A stretch of 52,759 bases of DNA from Chlorobiota bacterium (GTDB lineage: Bacteria > Bacteroidota > Bacteroidia > Bacteroidales > JAADGE01): positions 1 through 52,759 of the forward strand of contig JAADGE010000066.1 in the NCBI GenBank assembly GCA_013152535.1. Direction: 5' to 3'. Positions 9,355-18,813 of this stretch are shown piece by piece. A program made the translations under genes and the position numbers. Each line of letters opens with the position of its first letter. Positions within the stretch are counted from its first letter, which is position 1. Under the pieces are notes generated by a model. That model worked only from the letters and a program-made list of their open reading frames with translations, was not told the DNA's origin and made no database searches.

Positions 9355-10068
9355 ATGAAACGAATATCACTTGTTCAATATTCTGCCGTCGGGTTAATAC
9401 TCTTGTCATTGTTAATGTATTATGTTTATTATAATCAAACAGGAAATTTTAATTCACCAATCATTGAGTTTGAATTTGTAAAAAATCAACAAGATGTTAA
9501 AAATATTTTTTTAGAAAATAATGAAATAAAGCATAACATTGTAAAAGGGGTAAAAGATCAAAATATTGTTGATTATGCTTATATGTTTTTTTATGCTTCA
9601 CTGTTATTCTTTGCCTTCAGAAAATTATCTTTAGGCGAAAAAAAGAAAATTTATTATATCGGAATTGCTTTTTCAATTATTGCTCTTATCAGTGATATTA
9701 TCGAAAACATTCAACTTTTTCAAATTTCGGAGCTGCTTATAAACAGAATTGATTTTTCAAAACCGGTAAAAATACTTTTTATAATTACTCGTTTGAAATG
9801 GTTAAGTTTGGCATTTGCTTTTATCATCCTTTCGGTCCATTATTATAAATATAAATTCTTGGGAAAACTGTTTGCATTAATTTCAATTCTCCCGTTGTTA
9901 AGTGTTTTGACATTTATTATTTTCGGGAATTCTAATAACAGTTTTTATAACATTTTTACCGGTTTTATAATGCTTGCTTTTGTTATTTTGATGATTTGGA
10001 TTTTTATTCCGCATAAAAATAATAAAGAGAATATAAATTTTTATAATTCCGTAAAAAACACTTTATAA
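9355..10068 (+). CDS. Hypothetical polytopic membrane protein
   Basis: A 237-residue protein I do not recognise. It has an N-terminal helix (about 8-26), a polar extracytoplasmic-like stretch (27-72), then five hydrophobic helices at about 73-91, 100-118, 142-162, 170-190 and 197-217. The tail is polar (PHKNNKENINFYNSVKNTL). No catalytic motif is evident. It ends 8 nt before the LysM gene and is co-directional, so the two are probably one transcript, separated from the sigma factor by a terminator. The codon and base composition are like the neighbours'. Confidence 0.7.
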   Translation: MKRISLVQYSAVGLILLSLLMYYVYYNQTGNFNSPIIEFEFVKNQQDVKNIFLENNEIKHNIVKGVKDQNIVDYAYMFFYASLLFFAFRKLSLGEKKKIYYIGIAFSIIALISDIIENIQLFQISELLINRIDFSKPVKILFIITRLKWLSLAFAFIILSVHYYKYKFLGKLFALISILPLLSVLTFIIFGNSNNSFYNIFTGFIMLAFVILMIWIFIPHKNNKENINFYNSVKNTL

Positions 10069-10076
10069 GATTACAA

Positions 10077-11975
10077 ATGAAAAAAATAGTTCTATTACTT
10101 TTTTTTAGTATCGAAATTATACAATTCGGGTTCTCACAAGTTCCGGTAAAGATTTCAGATCAAACCGTTATTCTGAATAATAAGAAATTTTATCTTCATA
10201 AAGTTAAAAAAGGACAAACTTTATATTCATTAAGCAAAGCTTATAAAGTTGACCAACAGGAAATTATAAGAATCAACAAACTCAGTAATTTTGAAATAAA
10301 ATCCGGACAACTTTTAAAAATACCTTATTCCAAAGAATACAATAATGATACTTCACCTGATTTTTTTTACCACAAAGTAATTCAAGGCGAAACATTATTT
10401 TCTCTTTCTCAGAAATATTATGTCGGTGTTGAAGAAATAATTGAGACAAATCCTGTTGTAAAATACGGTTTAAAAACCGGACAAATTCTGAAAATTCCTA
10501 ATAGTTTTAAGAAAAAAAGAGAAACTGAAAACAAAAAATATCTATTGTACACTGTTGAGAAAGGAAATACTTTATTTTCAATTGCCAAAAGATACAATGT
10601 CTCTGTTGACGAATTAATAAAACTTAATCCTGAAGCAGCAAACGGTATTAAACCGGATCAAGTTCTGAAAATTCCGAAAACATACCATAATAATAAAGAA
10701 CAAATTAACGACAGCATTCCGATTGACACAATTAATAAGCTGCAAAAAGGATTAAACGACCCCTTATATTTTACGGAAGAAGGAATTACACCGTGTAATC
10801 AATTTGAATATTCTAAAAACAAAACTTTCGAAGTTGTTTTATTATTACCTCTTTTTATAGAAAATAATCTGCATTACATAAGCAGCTATTATAAAGAAAA
10901 AGACCCGATGTTCTACAAAAACACAAAACGATTCATTGAATTATATGAAGGTTTTTTATTTGCACTGCAAAAACTTAAACAACAAGGATTATCCGTAAAT
11001 TTAAAAGTATATGACACAGAAAACGACAGTATAAAAACGGAAAGCATTATGCAATCTTTAAATTATCCGAATATTGATTTAATTATAGGTCCTGTTTATT
11101 CGAAGAATATTAGAATTGCATCAAAATATGCAACAAAACATCATATAAATTTAGTTTCACCTCTTTCAAAAAACTTATCTTTGCTAAAAAACAATCCTTT
11201 TGTATTTCAAGTTATTCCTTCAACAGAGGCTCGCATTAACAATATTTCAAAATATTTGAGTAAACATAACGACAGCACAAATCTTGTTATAATTTATAAA
11301 AATTCCGGAGAACAATTAAAGTGGGTTAACAAATTTAAAGAAGATTATACACTTTATGACAGTCTGCATTTACAACCGGATACATCTATTTTTAAAATCA
11401 TTCAATATGATACGGATATTAAAGTTGCGAATGAACAACAAGAAAAAATTAATCGTGCATTAAAACAAAAATATAAAAATATTATTTACATTCCTTCTGA
11501 TAATGAAGTATTTGTAACACAGGTAATTGACAAACTTTTTGCTGCCAATGACAGTTTAGACCTTGAAATTATCGGATCCGACAAATGGATAAATTTTCAA
11601 AATATTAATTCAGCTGTTTTTAACAGAATTTCATTTAATTTTATATCACCGCTCTTTGTGAATTATAATTCCCCCGATGTTAAAAAGTTTATCGTCAATT
11701 TCAGAACTGTTTATAAAACAGAACCCTCTTTTTTCGCATTTCAAGGATATGATATTGCTTATTATTTTTTAAATACTTTAAGAAAATACGGCAGAATTTT
11801 CCAATTTTGTGTATCAGCAAAAGATGCTTTTCCGAATCACCGCGGATTAATTTCGAATTTTAATTTTGAAAGAATTAATACAACAGGCGGTTTTGAAAAT
11901 AAAAGTTCATTTATTCTGAAATTTAATGATACTTTTCAACTGGAAAACAAAACTTTAAATGAAAAAACAGAATAA
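10077..11975 (+). CDS. Triple LysM protein with type 1 periplasmic-binding fold
   Basis: A 632-residue exported protein. After a signal peptide (ending near GFSQ, residue 21) come three LysM repeats at about 39-84, 97-141 and 155-200, each with the pattern V.KG.TL.S[LI]...Y.V...E[LI]I..N...-G-...Q.LKIP. The rest, about 245-620, resembles a type 1 periplasmic-binding (amino-acid-receptor-like) domain: VVLLLPLF near its start, then LIIGPVYSKNIRIASKYA and VSPLSKNLSLL. LysM binds the GlcNAc backbone of peptidoglycan, so the protein probably sits on the cell wall in the periplasm. The combination is seen in Bacteroidota, where its ligand is unknown. It could be structural rather than a solute receptor. 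Confidence 0.85.
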   Translation: MKKIVLLLFFSIEIIQFGFSQVPVKISDQTVILNNKKFYLHKVKKGQTLYSLSKAYKVDQQEIIRINKLSNFEIKSGQLLKIPYSKEYNNDTSPDFFYHKVIQGETLFSLSQKYYVGVEEIIETNPVVKYGLKTGQILKIPNSFKKKRETENKKYLLYTVEKGNTLFSIAKRYNVSVDELIKLNPEAANGIKPDQVLKIPKTYHNNKEQINDSIPIDTINKLQKGLNDPLYFTEEGITPCNQFEYSKNKTFEVVLLLPLFIENNLHYISSYYKEKDPMFYKNTKRFIELYEGFLFALQKLKQQGLSVNLKVYDTENDSIKTESIMQSLNYPNIDLIIGPVYSKNIRIASKYATKHHINLVSPLSKNLSLLKNNPFVFQVIPSTEARINNISKYLSKHNDSTNLVIIYKNSGEQLKWVNKFKEDYTLYDSLHLQPDTSIFKIIQYDTDIKVANEQQEKINRALKQKYKNIIYIPSDNEVFVTQVIDKLFAANDSLDLEIIGSDKWINFQNINSAVFNRISFNFISPLFVNYNSPDVKKFIVNFRTVYKTEPSFFAFQGYDIAYYFLNTLRKYGRIFQFCVSAKDAFPNHRGLISNFNFERINTTGGFENKSSFILKFNDTFQLENKTLNEKTE

Positions 11976-12036
11976 CAAAAAAGAAAATTGAAAATAATTA
12001 TTATTTTTGATAATTCATTTTTAAATATATAAAATT

Positions 12037-13707
12037 TTGAAAACAAAGTTCAGATTTAATATTTTAACAAAGCTTTTATTTGGCTTCGGCATATTGTTAG
12101 TTGCTTTTTTTATTGCATACACATCAATATACAAAATGCTCAAAGACAATGAAAAATTGGCCGTAAATGTTAACGAAAATATCGTTCCGTCAATGTCTGC
12201 TCTTAATAAATTTTCATTTCAGATATTTGAATCAAAACATTTATTAACAAACTGGATTTTGTTTGAAAAAGAAAGCAACACACCTAAAAAACTCAGATTA
12301 ACAGAAATCATACAAAACGGATATCCTCAAATAAAGTATGAGATTAAACAACAGGCAAAACAGTGGAATAAAACCGAACAATTAAAATTAAATCAAATTT
12401 TTAATTTAACCGACAGCTATTTTTCTCAGGTTACAAATATAATAAACGGGCTTAATAACATTGAAGCTTACAATGCTCCTGATTTTGAATCTCGTTATGT
12501 CAGTATTATTAAAGAGGGAAATCCGCTCCCGGAATTAGCTGATAATATAAAATCTCAGATTGATGAAATGTATGAGAACAAAAATGACATATTACTTTCG
12601 TACAATATAAAAATTGAAAAATCTTTTAAAATATTCAGTAATAGAATTTTTGTTTCCGGAATCGTATTGCTTTTTACAGTAATAATAATTGCATTATTAA
12701 TGGCAAATGCTACAATATTTCCTATAAAATACATTAAAACCATTATTCAAAAAATGTCATTCGGAGAACTGCCGTCACAATCTATAAAAACTTCAACCGA
12801 TGAAATCGGAGAAATGGGTAAAGCCCTCAGTAATTTAATAGCAAATCTTAAACAGAAAGTTGAATTTGCAAAAGAGATAGAAAGAGGTAATTTCAGAAGT
12901 TTTTTTGAAATAAGCGGAGAGCATGATATTTTAGGAAGTTCATTACTTTCAATGAGAGACAGCCTGTCCGAAGCCTATAAATATGAAGAAATAAGGAGAA
13001 AAGAAAACGAAGAAAGAAGTTGGGCTGCACAAGGATTGTCCGAGTTTAACGATTTAATACGTGAACACAGCAAAACACTTGAAGAATTTGCACTTGTAAG
13101 CATTAACAAATTAACACGATACACAGAATCACAAATCGGCGGAATATATATACTGAATGAAGAAAATATAACAGATCGTTTTTTAGAATTGGTAGGATTT
13201 TATGCGTATGACAGACATAAATTTTTTGAAGAAAAAATATATCCGGGAGAAAATCTTATCGGACAGTGTTTTCTCGAAAAAGATACTATTTTTATTACTG
13301 ATGTTCCTGAAAATTATATTAAAATTTCTTCCGGTTTAGGAAAAGAAAACCCGAAAAGTATTTTAATTGTGCCTTTAATTTTAAATCAAAAAGTATATGG
13401 AGTTATTGAATTGGCTTCTGTTCAGGTTTTTATAAAATATAAGATTGAATTTGTTGAAAAGATTGCCGAACTTTTAGCTTCAACAGTTGCAAGCATTCAA
13501 ATCAATATTCAACGTACAAAATTAATTGAAGAAACAAAAGATAAATCGGAAACAGAAGAACAAGAAAAACAAGAACTTCAAAAAAAGATTATTAAACTTG
13601 AAAATGAATTGAAAATAAAATCGGAAGGACAAGAAAAATTAATAAGTCAAATACAACAATTACAAGCATCTTTATCGGAGGGTAAAAAAAATAATGATGA
13701 TACCTAA
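12037..13707 (+). CDS. HAMP-GAF membrane receptor without an output domain
   Basis: A 556-residue signalling protein starting at TTG (12037). This start gives the expected basic N-terminus (MKTKFRFNILTKLL) before a first membrane helix. Order of parts: TM1 at about 10-32; a periplasmic four-helix-bundle-like sensor (33-200); TM2 (203-224); HAMP (225-275) with a second HAMP-like segment to about 315; a GAF domain (345-492); and a C-terminal coiled coil (495-550). There is no histidine kinase, cyclase, GGDEF or methyl-accepting signalling domain. It must act through a partner, perhaps a kinase encoded elsewhere. It lies 61 nt after the LysM gene and may share its transcript. The tail reads KKNNDDT and is followed by a normal stop, so truncation is not obvious. 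Confidence 0.82.
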   Translation: MKTKFRFNILTKLLFGFGILLVAFFIAYTSIYKMLKDNEKLAVNVNENIVPSMSALNKFSFQIFESKHLLTNWILFEKESNTPKKLRLTEIIQNGYPQIKYEIKQQAKQWNKTEQLKLNQIFNLTDSYFSQVTNIINGLNNIEAYNAPDFESRYVSIIKEGNPLPELADNIKSQIDEMYENKNDILLSYNIKIEKSFKIFSNRIFVSGIVLLFTVIIIALLMANATIFPIKYIKTIIQKMSFGELPSQSIKTSTDEIGEMGKALSNLIANLKQKVEFAKEIERGNFRSFFEISGEHDILGSSLLSMRDSLSEAYKYEEIRRKENEERSWAAQGLSEFNDLIREHSKTLEEFALVSINKLTRYTESQIGGIYILNEENITDRFLELVGFYAYDRHKFFEEKIYPGENLIGQCFLEKDTIFITDVPENYIKISSGLGKENPKSILIVPLILNQKVYGVIELASVQVFIKYKIEFVEKIAELLASTVASIQINIQRTKLIEETKDKSETEEQEKQELQKKIIKLENELKIKSEGQEKLISQIQQLQASLSEGKKNNDDT

Positions 13708-13727
13708 TACCTGTTCCGTAAATTATC

Positions 13728-14684
13728 TTAAATTTTTGTTCTTACAAAAAAATAAGTTCCGACTGTACCCGGTACTGCCAAATTAATTATCCACAAAACA
13801 GCAGTTGCCGATAAAATACCCGGAATATCAGTTGAAAACATGCCGAGAAAAAAAACTGCCGCCATTCCTCTTATCCCTATTTCCAAAAATGTTAATACCG
13901 GTATAAGTGAACTGATAAAATAAGTTAATGCAATTCCGATAAAAGCCTGTGCAACAGTAATTTCTGTTTTAAAAACATATAAAAGAAGGACAAATTGCAC
14001 AGAAAATATGACATATCTTAAAAGACTTAAACATAATACAATAATTATATCTTTCGAAGAATAAACTGTCAGCGGTTTTATATATTGAATAAATTTTACA
14101 TTAACTTTCAATTTTTCGGCAACAGGAACAAGATATTTAAAATTAAAAAGTACTAAAAACCCGAAAACTATTATTGATATTGATATAATTTTAAAAAAGA
14201 ATAAATTTTGAGAATTTATTCCGGTTAACTTCTCAGGATAAAAATAAAGCAATAAAATTCCGGCAATTGAACCAAAAACCATCGTTATCATCATCTGACT
14301 TAAACTCCCGGCAGCAGTTACAAAAACGGCTTTTTCTCGATTTTCATTTTTTAATACAAATACTCTTCCTGCTAATTCGCCTATTCGATTCGGTGAAATA
14401 AGTGCAAATGAAATTCCGGATAAAACAGCTCTAAATGCAAGTTTTAAATTTATTATTTGAATTTTTTTCAGCAAAAATTTCCACTTATAAGATTCAATCA
14501 GCCAATTAACCGGCATTAATACAATTACAATTGTAATAAATAAAAAGGACCGGAAGTTGAAAACGGGAAAGGAAAAATCAGACAGATTAAAATTTTTTAT
14601 TTTTACCCAAATATACCAAAATGCAAAAAATACAATCGTAATTTTTAAAATGAATATAAGAATCTTTTTAACTGATTTTCTCAA
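13728..14684 (-). CDS. Flippase-like membrane protein (lysylphosphatidylglycerol synthase TM domain, UPF0104)
   Basis: A 318-residue integral membrane protein with about 8-9 helices, of the family named for the membrane half of MprF. Family-like stretches are SYKWKFLLKK near residue 65, SGISFALISPNRIGELAGR and ISSLIPVLTFLEIGIRGM toward the C-terminus. Homologues flip lipids or provide the membrane part of lipid-modifying enzymes; there is no soluble synthase domain here. It is transcribed after recJ with a 56-nt gap and converges on the HAMP-GAF gene. The substrate is unknown. Confidence 0.8.
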   Translation of the reverse strand: MRKSVKKILIFILKITIVFFAFWYIWVKIKNFNLSDFSFPVFNFRSFLFITIVIVLMPVNWLIESYKWKFLLKKIQIINLKLAFRAVLSGISFALISPNRIGELAGRVFVLKNENREKAVFVTAAGSLSQMMITMVFGSIAGILLLYFYPEKLTGINSQNLFFFKIISISIIVFGFLVLFNFKYLVPVAEKLKVNVKFIQYIKPLTVYSSKDIIIVLCLSLLRYVIFSVQFVLLLYVFKTEITVAQAFIGIALTYFISSLIPVLTFLEIGIRGMAAVFFLGMFSTDIPGILSATAVLWIINLAVPGTVGTYFFVRTKI

Positions 14685-14740
14685 TGCGTATATTTTAAAA
14701 ATGCGAAATAAAAACAGGAAACATTAATATTGAAAACATT

Positions 14741-16462
14741 TCAATCTTTAAAAATAATTTCTTTAATCATTAATTGTAAACTCTTTTTTCCTCTGAATTC
14801 ATTTTCGTTTATAGAATAACAAATATCAAATTTAGTTTTGGGTTCTGCCGATATTCTTTCGTAGTATTCAGGTTCAAATGAAAAACCGATTCCGGGCATT
14901 ATAATTCCCTCTTCATCAATAACTTCCAATTTTAAATGTTCTTTATTTGATCCGACTTTTCTTGAATTTCCGGTATTCTGAACATTTCTTGTAATAAAAA
15001 CAGGCGACATATTTCCCGGACCGAAAGGTGCCATTTGCATCATAATACGAAAAAATTTTTCGTCAATATCGGAGAATTTTATTTCAGTATCTACATGAAT
15101 AACGGGTATTAATTGTTCGTCGGAAATTGTTTCGGACACATACTTTTCGAAACATTGCGAAAATGCCGATACATTTTCCACTTTTAAAGTTAAACCGGCA
15201 GCAAATTTATGCCCTCCGAAATTCTCTAATAACCCGTTGCATGCATCAATTGCCTCATAAATATTATAATCGGATACCGAACGAGCAGAGCCGGTAGCCA
15301 ATCCGCCGGATTCACCTAAGACGACAGTCGGTCTGTAATAAGTTTCCGTTAAGCGAGATGCCACAATTCCCACAACACCTTTATGCCAATCTTTATGAAA
15401 AACCACAGTTGATTTTCTGTTTCTTAAATCAATATCGTTTCCTATTGCTCGTAAGGCATCATGAGTAATAGTTCGGTCTAATTCTTTTCTTTCTGTATTA
15501 AAAGCATCAATAGCTTTCGCAAATCCGTGAGCATCTTTTGAATTATCAGAAATCAACAACTCTACGGCAGACATTCCGGATTCGATTCTTCCGGCAGCAT
15601 TAATTCTCGGACCGATTTTAAAAACACAGTCAGAAATTGTTAATTGTTTATTTTTTACTCCGGCTATTTTTTTAATTGTTTTAATACCGGTAACAGGGTT
15701 TTTATTTAATTTTTGTAATCCGTAAAATGCTAAAATCCTGTTTTCTCCGGTAACGGGAACAATATCAGAAGCAATACTAACTGCTGTCAAATCAATATAT
15801 TGTTTTAATTCCTCGAAGGGAATATTATTTTTTTCGGCAAATCCCTGCATTAATTTAAATCCGACTCCGCAACCTGAAAGATTTTTATCCGGATAGTTAC
15901 AAGCCGATATTTTGGGGTCTAAAACAGCAACTGCATCCGGAATTTTGTCTCCGGGCGTATGGTGGTCGCAAATTATAAAATCTATATTTCTTTGATTGGC
16001 ATATTCAATTTTATCAACGGCTTTAATGCCGCAATCAAGGGCTATTACCAGAGAATAATTATTTTTTTCGGCAAAATCAATTCCTTTGTATGATATGCCG
16101 TAACCTTCGTCGTAGCGATCGGGAATATAATAATCAATTTTTTCAAAATACTTTTTTAAGAATGAATAAACTAATGCAACAGAAGTTGTTCCGTCAACAT
16201 CGTAATCGCCGTAAATAAGTATTTTTTCATTTTTTAGTAAGGCTTTCTCTATACGAGCAACTGCCTTATCCATATCTTTCATTAAAAACGGATTATACAA
16301 ATTATCCAAAGACGGTCTGAAAAATGTTTTTGCTTCTTCAAAAGTTGAAATACCTCTTTGAACCAATAAATTCGCTAAAACTTCACTTATTGTTAATTCA
16401 TTTTGAAGATGCTTAATAACAACGATATCTGCTTTATCTTTTATGACCACTTTTTTATTCAT
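14741..16462 (-). CDS. recJ: Single-stranded-DNA-specific exonuclease RecJ
   Basis: RecJ (573 residues) degrades single-stranded DNA 5' to 3' in recombination and mismatch/base-excision repair. The DHH phosphoesterase motifs are intact: YGDYDVDG (84-91), the DCG motif (ALDCGIKAVD), CDHHTPGD (His167-His168) and a later DIVPVTGENR segment. The DHHA1 domain has FGGHKFAAGL, and a C-terminal OB-fold is expected at about 460-573. The length is normal for the family. It follows the metallophosphoesterase gene (24-nt gap) on the same strand. Confidence 0.95.
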   Translation of the reverse strand: MNKKVVIKDKADIVVIKHLQNELTISEVLANLLVQRGISTFEEAKTFFRPSLDNLYNPFLMKDMDKAVARIEKALLKNEKILIYGDYDVDGTTSVALVYSFLKKYFEKIDYYIPDRYDEGYGISYKGIDFAEKNNYSLVIALDCGIKAVDKIEYANQRNIDFIICDHHTPGDKIPDAVAVLDPKISACNYPDKNLSGCGVGFKLMQGFAEKNNIPFEELKQYIDLTAVSIASDIVPVTGENRILAFYGLQKLNKNPVTGIKTIKKIAGVKNKQLTISDCVFKIGPRINAAGRIESGMSAVELLISDNSKDAHGFAKAIDAFNTERKELDRTITHDALRAIGNDIDLRNRKSTVVFHKDWHKGVVGIVASRLTETYYRPTVVLGESGGLATGSARSVSDYNIYEAIDACNGLLENFGGHKFAAGLTLKVENVSAFSQCFEKYVSETISDEQLIPVIHVDTEIKFSDIDEKFFRIMMQMAPFGPGNMSPVFITRNVQNTGNSRKVGSNKEHLKLEVIDEEGIIMPGIGFSFEPEYYERISAEPKTKFDICYSINENEFRGKKSLQLMIKEIIFKD

Positions 16463-16485
16463 TCGGCAATCTCAAGTAACATTAA

Positions 16486-18375
16486 TTATCTTAAATCATA
16501 TTCATCAAATATATCCAGAGTTTCAGGATTTAAAACTTTTACCGAAACTTTTTTACCGTTAACATAAATCAAAACCAAAGCATTTTGTGTTGTAAAACCG
16601 CTTACGGCATCAGTCCACGGAACTGATTTATCTTGAGCATAATACGGAGCACCCGCAGCACCGTTGTTAATTTGCCAAATTGTTCTTTTCCGTTTTAATT
16701 TTTCAAGTTTCCAAGCATCAGGATAAATATTTACATCAGGACTCAACTTTAATTTATTATAATTATGTTCGTCACCGGTTAATAATGAAATAACTTTTGT
16801 ACTTTTATTAATTAAAATATTGAGGTATTCATCGCGTCGTTCAATTATGCCTTTATCAACAGCTTTTCCGGCAATGTAAGGTCTGTATTTATTTTTTCCT
16901 TTATACCACATATCATCACCCGTATGTCCGCCGTCCGGAAAGGCAGGTGTATGTTGTGTAACAAAAATATGGTCAATATCTTTATCTTTTTCTAATTTTT
17001 CAATAGTTTTATCAAGCCATTTTAATTGATTATCCATAATATAACCGTGTAAATTTCCGCTTGTTCCGGTATTATATTTTAGCGAAGGACAGTACCAATA
17101 ATCTGAGTTTAAAACAATTACTGCAACATTATCATAGGTATAATAAAAAACGGTTTCATCATACGGCGGAAAATCCGTTTTATCCGGATTGGGGTCATAT
17201 TTTGAACCGTCTTCACTTTTAAGACTGCTGTGAGGATTGACAAAATTACTTGCAAAAACTGCCGATGAAGATTCTGTTTTAAAAGGGAATCTTACAACGG
17301 AGCCTCTTCGTTTTCCTTTTTTATTCACAAACTGAAAACCTACAAATTCGTGATTTCCCTGAGCTGCCACAAAAGGAAAATAATGGGTAAAAGGTTCCGC
17401 AGAACGTTTCCAGTTAGCATATTGCAAATTAATTTTCTCTTTGTTTGAAACATACCCGTTTACCAAATCACCTGTAAACTGAACAAATGCAACATCCTTG
17501 CAACTTGCGGCAGCAGCAATTTTTCGCATTTCATAAAAATTTACTCCGTAAACATTATGCTCTCCCCCGCCCTGTCCTTGTCTGGAATCACTGGCATAAG
17601 CAAATACAAAAGGTTTACGTTCACCTTTTTTATGAGCTGTTTTAAAACTGTATTTTTGAGATAATTTACCGTATTTTACTTCGTAAGAATATTTCGTATC
17701 GGATTTTAAACCGTCAATTTTAATCTCATGATGAAACGCCGCTGAATTATCGGTATATTTTTTTCCGTTAACAAAAATATTTGCACCGGCTTTTTTATTA
17801 AGGTCAAAAGAAATAACAACACTTTTCGGAGCTAACAAATTCACAAACGGACCTTCTGTTATAGTTTCGGCAATTTTAAATATTTTATTTTCAAAATAAA
17901 ATGAAACGATACCGTCATACAGTATATTACCTTTATTATCAGTTACTCTGTATGACAAAGTCCCTTTTCCGCTTTTTTCCCAATTACTCATATCATACCT
18001 GCCGGATAAGTTCTTTTTTATATTTATTGCGGCTTTTCCGTTTTTAATTTCAGACGTTTTCTTAAACCAAACAGGTAAGGGATTTTTTGCATCTTCATAA
18101 TTAATTAATCCGTATATCAGTTTGCCGGATAAATCTTTTATTCCAAAATCAAAACTAATACCGTCAGCATAAGCTTGAGGATTTCCTTTCATTTGATTTA
18201 GTGTATAAAATCCTTCTTTTTCGTCGGCATAAAATTTCTTTCCTAACAAAGTATAATATAAATTACCGTCCTTATCTGTTTGAATATCTGAATATACCTG
18301 AGGTACGACAAGTTGAGCATAAAAAACCTGTCCGAAAAACAGCATAATAATTATTAATAAATTCCTTTTCATCAT
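16486..18375 (-). CDS. Secreted calcineurin-like metallophosphoesterase
   Basis: A 629-residue exported phosphoesterase. A signal peptide (MMKRNLLIIIMLFFGQVFYA) precedes a beta-rich N-terminal region including a fibronectin III-like segment (about 160-255, DGLKSDTKYSYEVKYG). The metallophosphoesterase domain then has the binuclear-metal motifs in order: SDSRQGQ, FTGDLVNG, AQGNHEF, a VTQHTP histidine and TGDEHNYNK. The FnIII-plus-phosphatase layout resembles purple acid phosphatases and PhoD/PhoX-like secreted enzymes, so phosphate scavenging is plausible. There is no T9SS sorting domain; it is probably periplasmic or lipid-free extracellular. It heads the minus-strand run with recJ. The first of two adjacent ATGs was used. 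Confidence 0.85.
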   Translation of the reverse strand: MMKRNLLIIIMLFFGQVFYAQLVVPQVYSDIQTDKDGNLYYTLLGKKFYADEKEGFYTLNQMKGNPQAYADGISFDFGIKDLSGKLIYGLINYEDAKNPLPVWFKKTSEIKNGKAAINIKKNLSGRYDMSNWEKSGKGTLSYRVTDNKGNILYDGIVSFYFENKIFKIAETITEGPFVNLLAPKSVVISFDLNKKAGANIFVNGKKYTDNSAAFHHEIKIDGLKSDTKYSYEVKYGKLSQKYSFKTAHKKGERKPFVFAYASDSRQGQGGGEHNVYGVNFYEMRKIAAAASCKDVAFVQFTGDLVNGYVSNKEKINLQYANWKRSAEPFTHYFPFVAAQGNHEFVGFQFVNKKGKRRGSVVRFPFKTESSSAVFASNFVNPHSSLKSEDGSKYDPNPDKTDFPPYDETVFYYTYDNVAVIVLNSDYWYCPSLKYNTGTSGNLHGYIMDNQLKWLDKTIEKLEKDKDIDHIFVTQHTPAFPDGGHTGDDMWYKGKNKYRPYIAGKAVDKGIIERRDEYLNILINKSTKVISLLTGDEHNYNKLKLSPDVNIYPDAWKLEKLKRKRTIWQINNGAAGAPYYAQDKSVPWTDAVSGFTTQNALVLIYVNGKKVSVKVLNPETLDIFDEYDLR

Positions 18376-18813
18376 TCTGAATTTTAAGATATATAATTTG
18401 TAAAGATAAGAATTAAGATAAAAGAATGTTATTTTTAAAGATGAAATTTCCGAATAATAATGTTGAATTATAACACACGAAAATCCTGAAAAAACAATTT
18501 ATTTGCTTTAAACAATTTACCTGATAAGGGTATTTGTAAAAATTCTGATATTGACATAAATCTAAAAAGTTGAAAGATCAGAAAAACTTGAATTTCATTG
18601 CAATTTAAAGCATTGTACATCAATTAATTACATTTCATTACTTTAACTATGCTTTCCGAAAACTCTGTTTTCGGAAAAGACTCAATATTAAAATATTTCA
18701 TTCTGCATTTCAATATTTATTTATAAACTGAATTATCATTTTTTGCCGTAAATACACAATATTTTTTAAAAAATGCGTTTAAAAATATAACTTTACCGGA
18801 TAAAAAAAATATA
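18376..18813. other. Intergenic region with one hairpin, between divergent genes
   Basis: 438 bp between the metallophosphoesterase gene (minus) and sprE (plus). The only clear structure is a hairpin, TTTCCGAAAA (18653-18662) with TTTTCGGAAA (18668-18677), loop 5 nt. It should hold promoters for both genes: TATCTTTA, near 18401-18408 on the minus strand, is a 7/8 match to the -7 box. No coding signal is seen. Confidence 0.5.
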
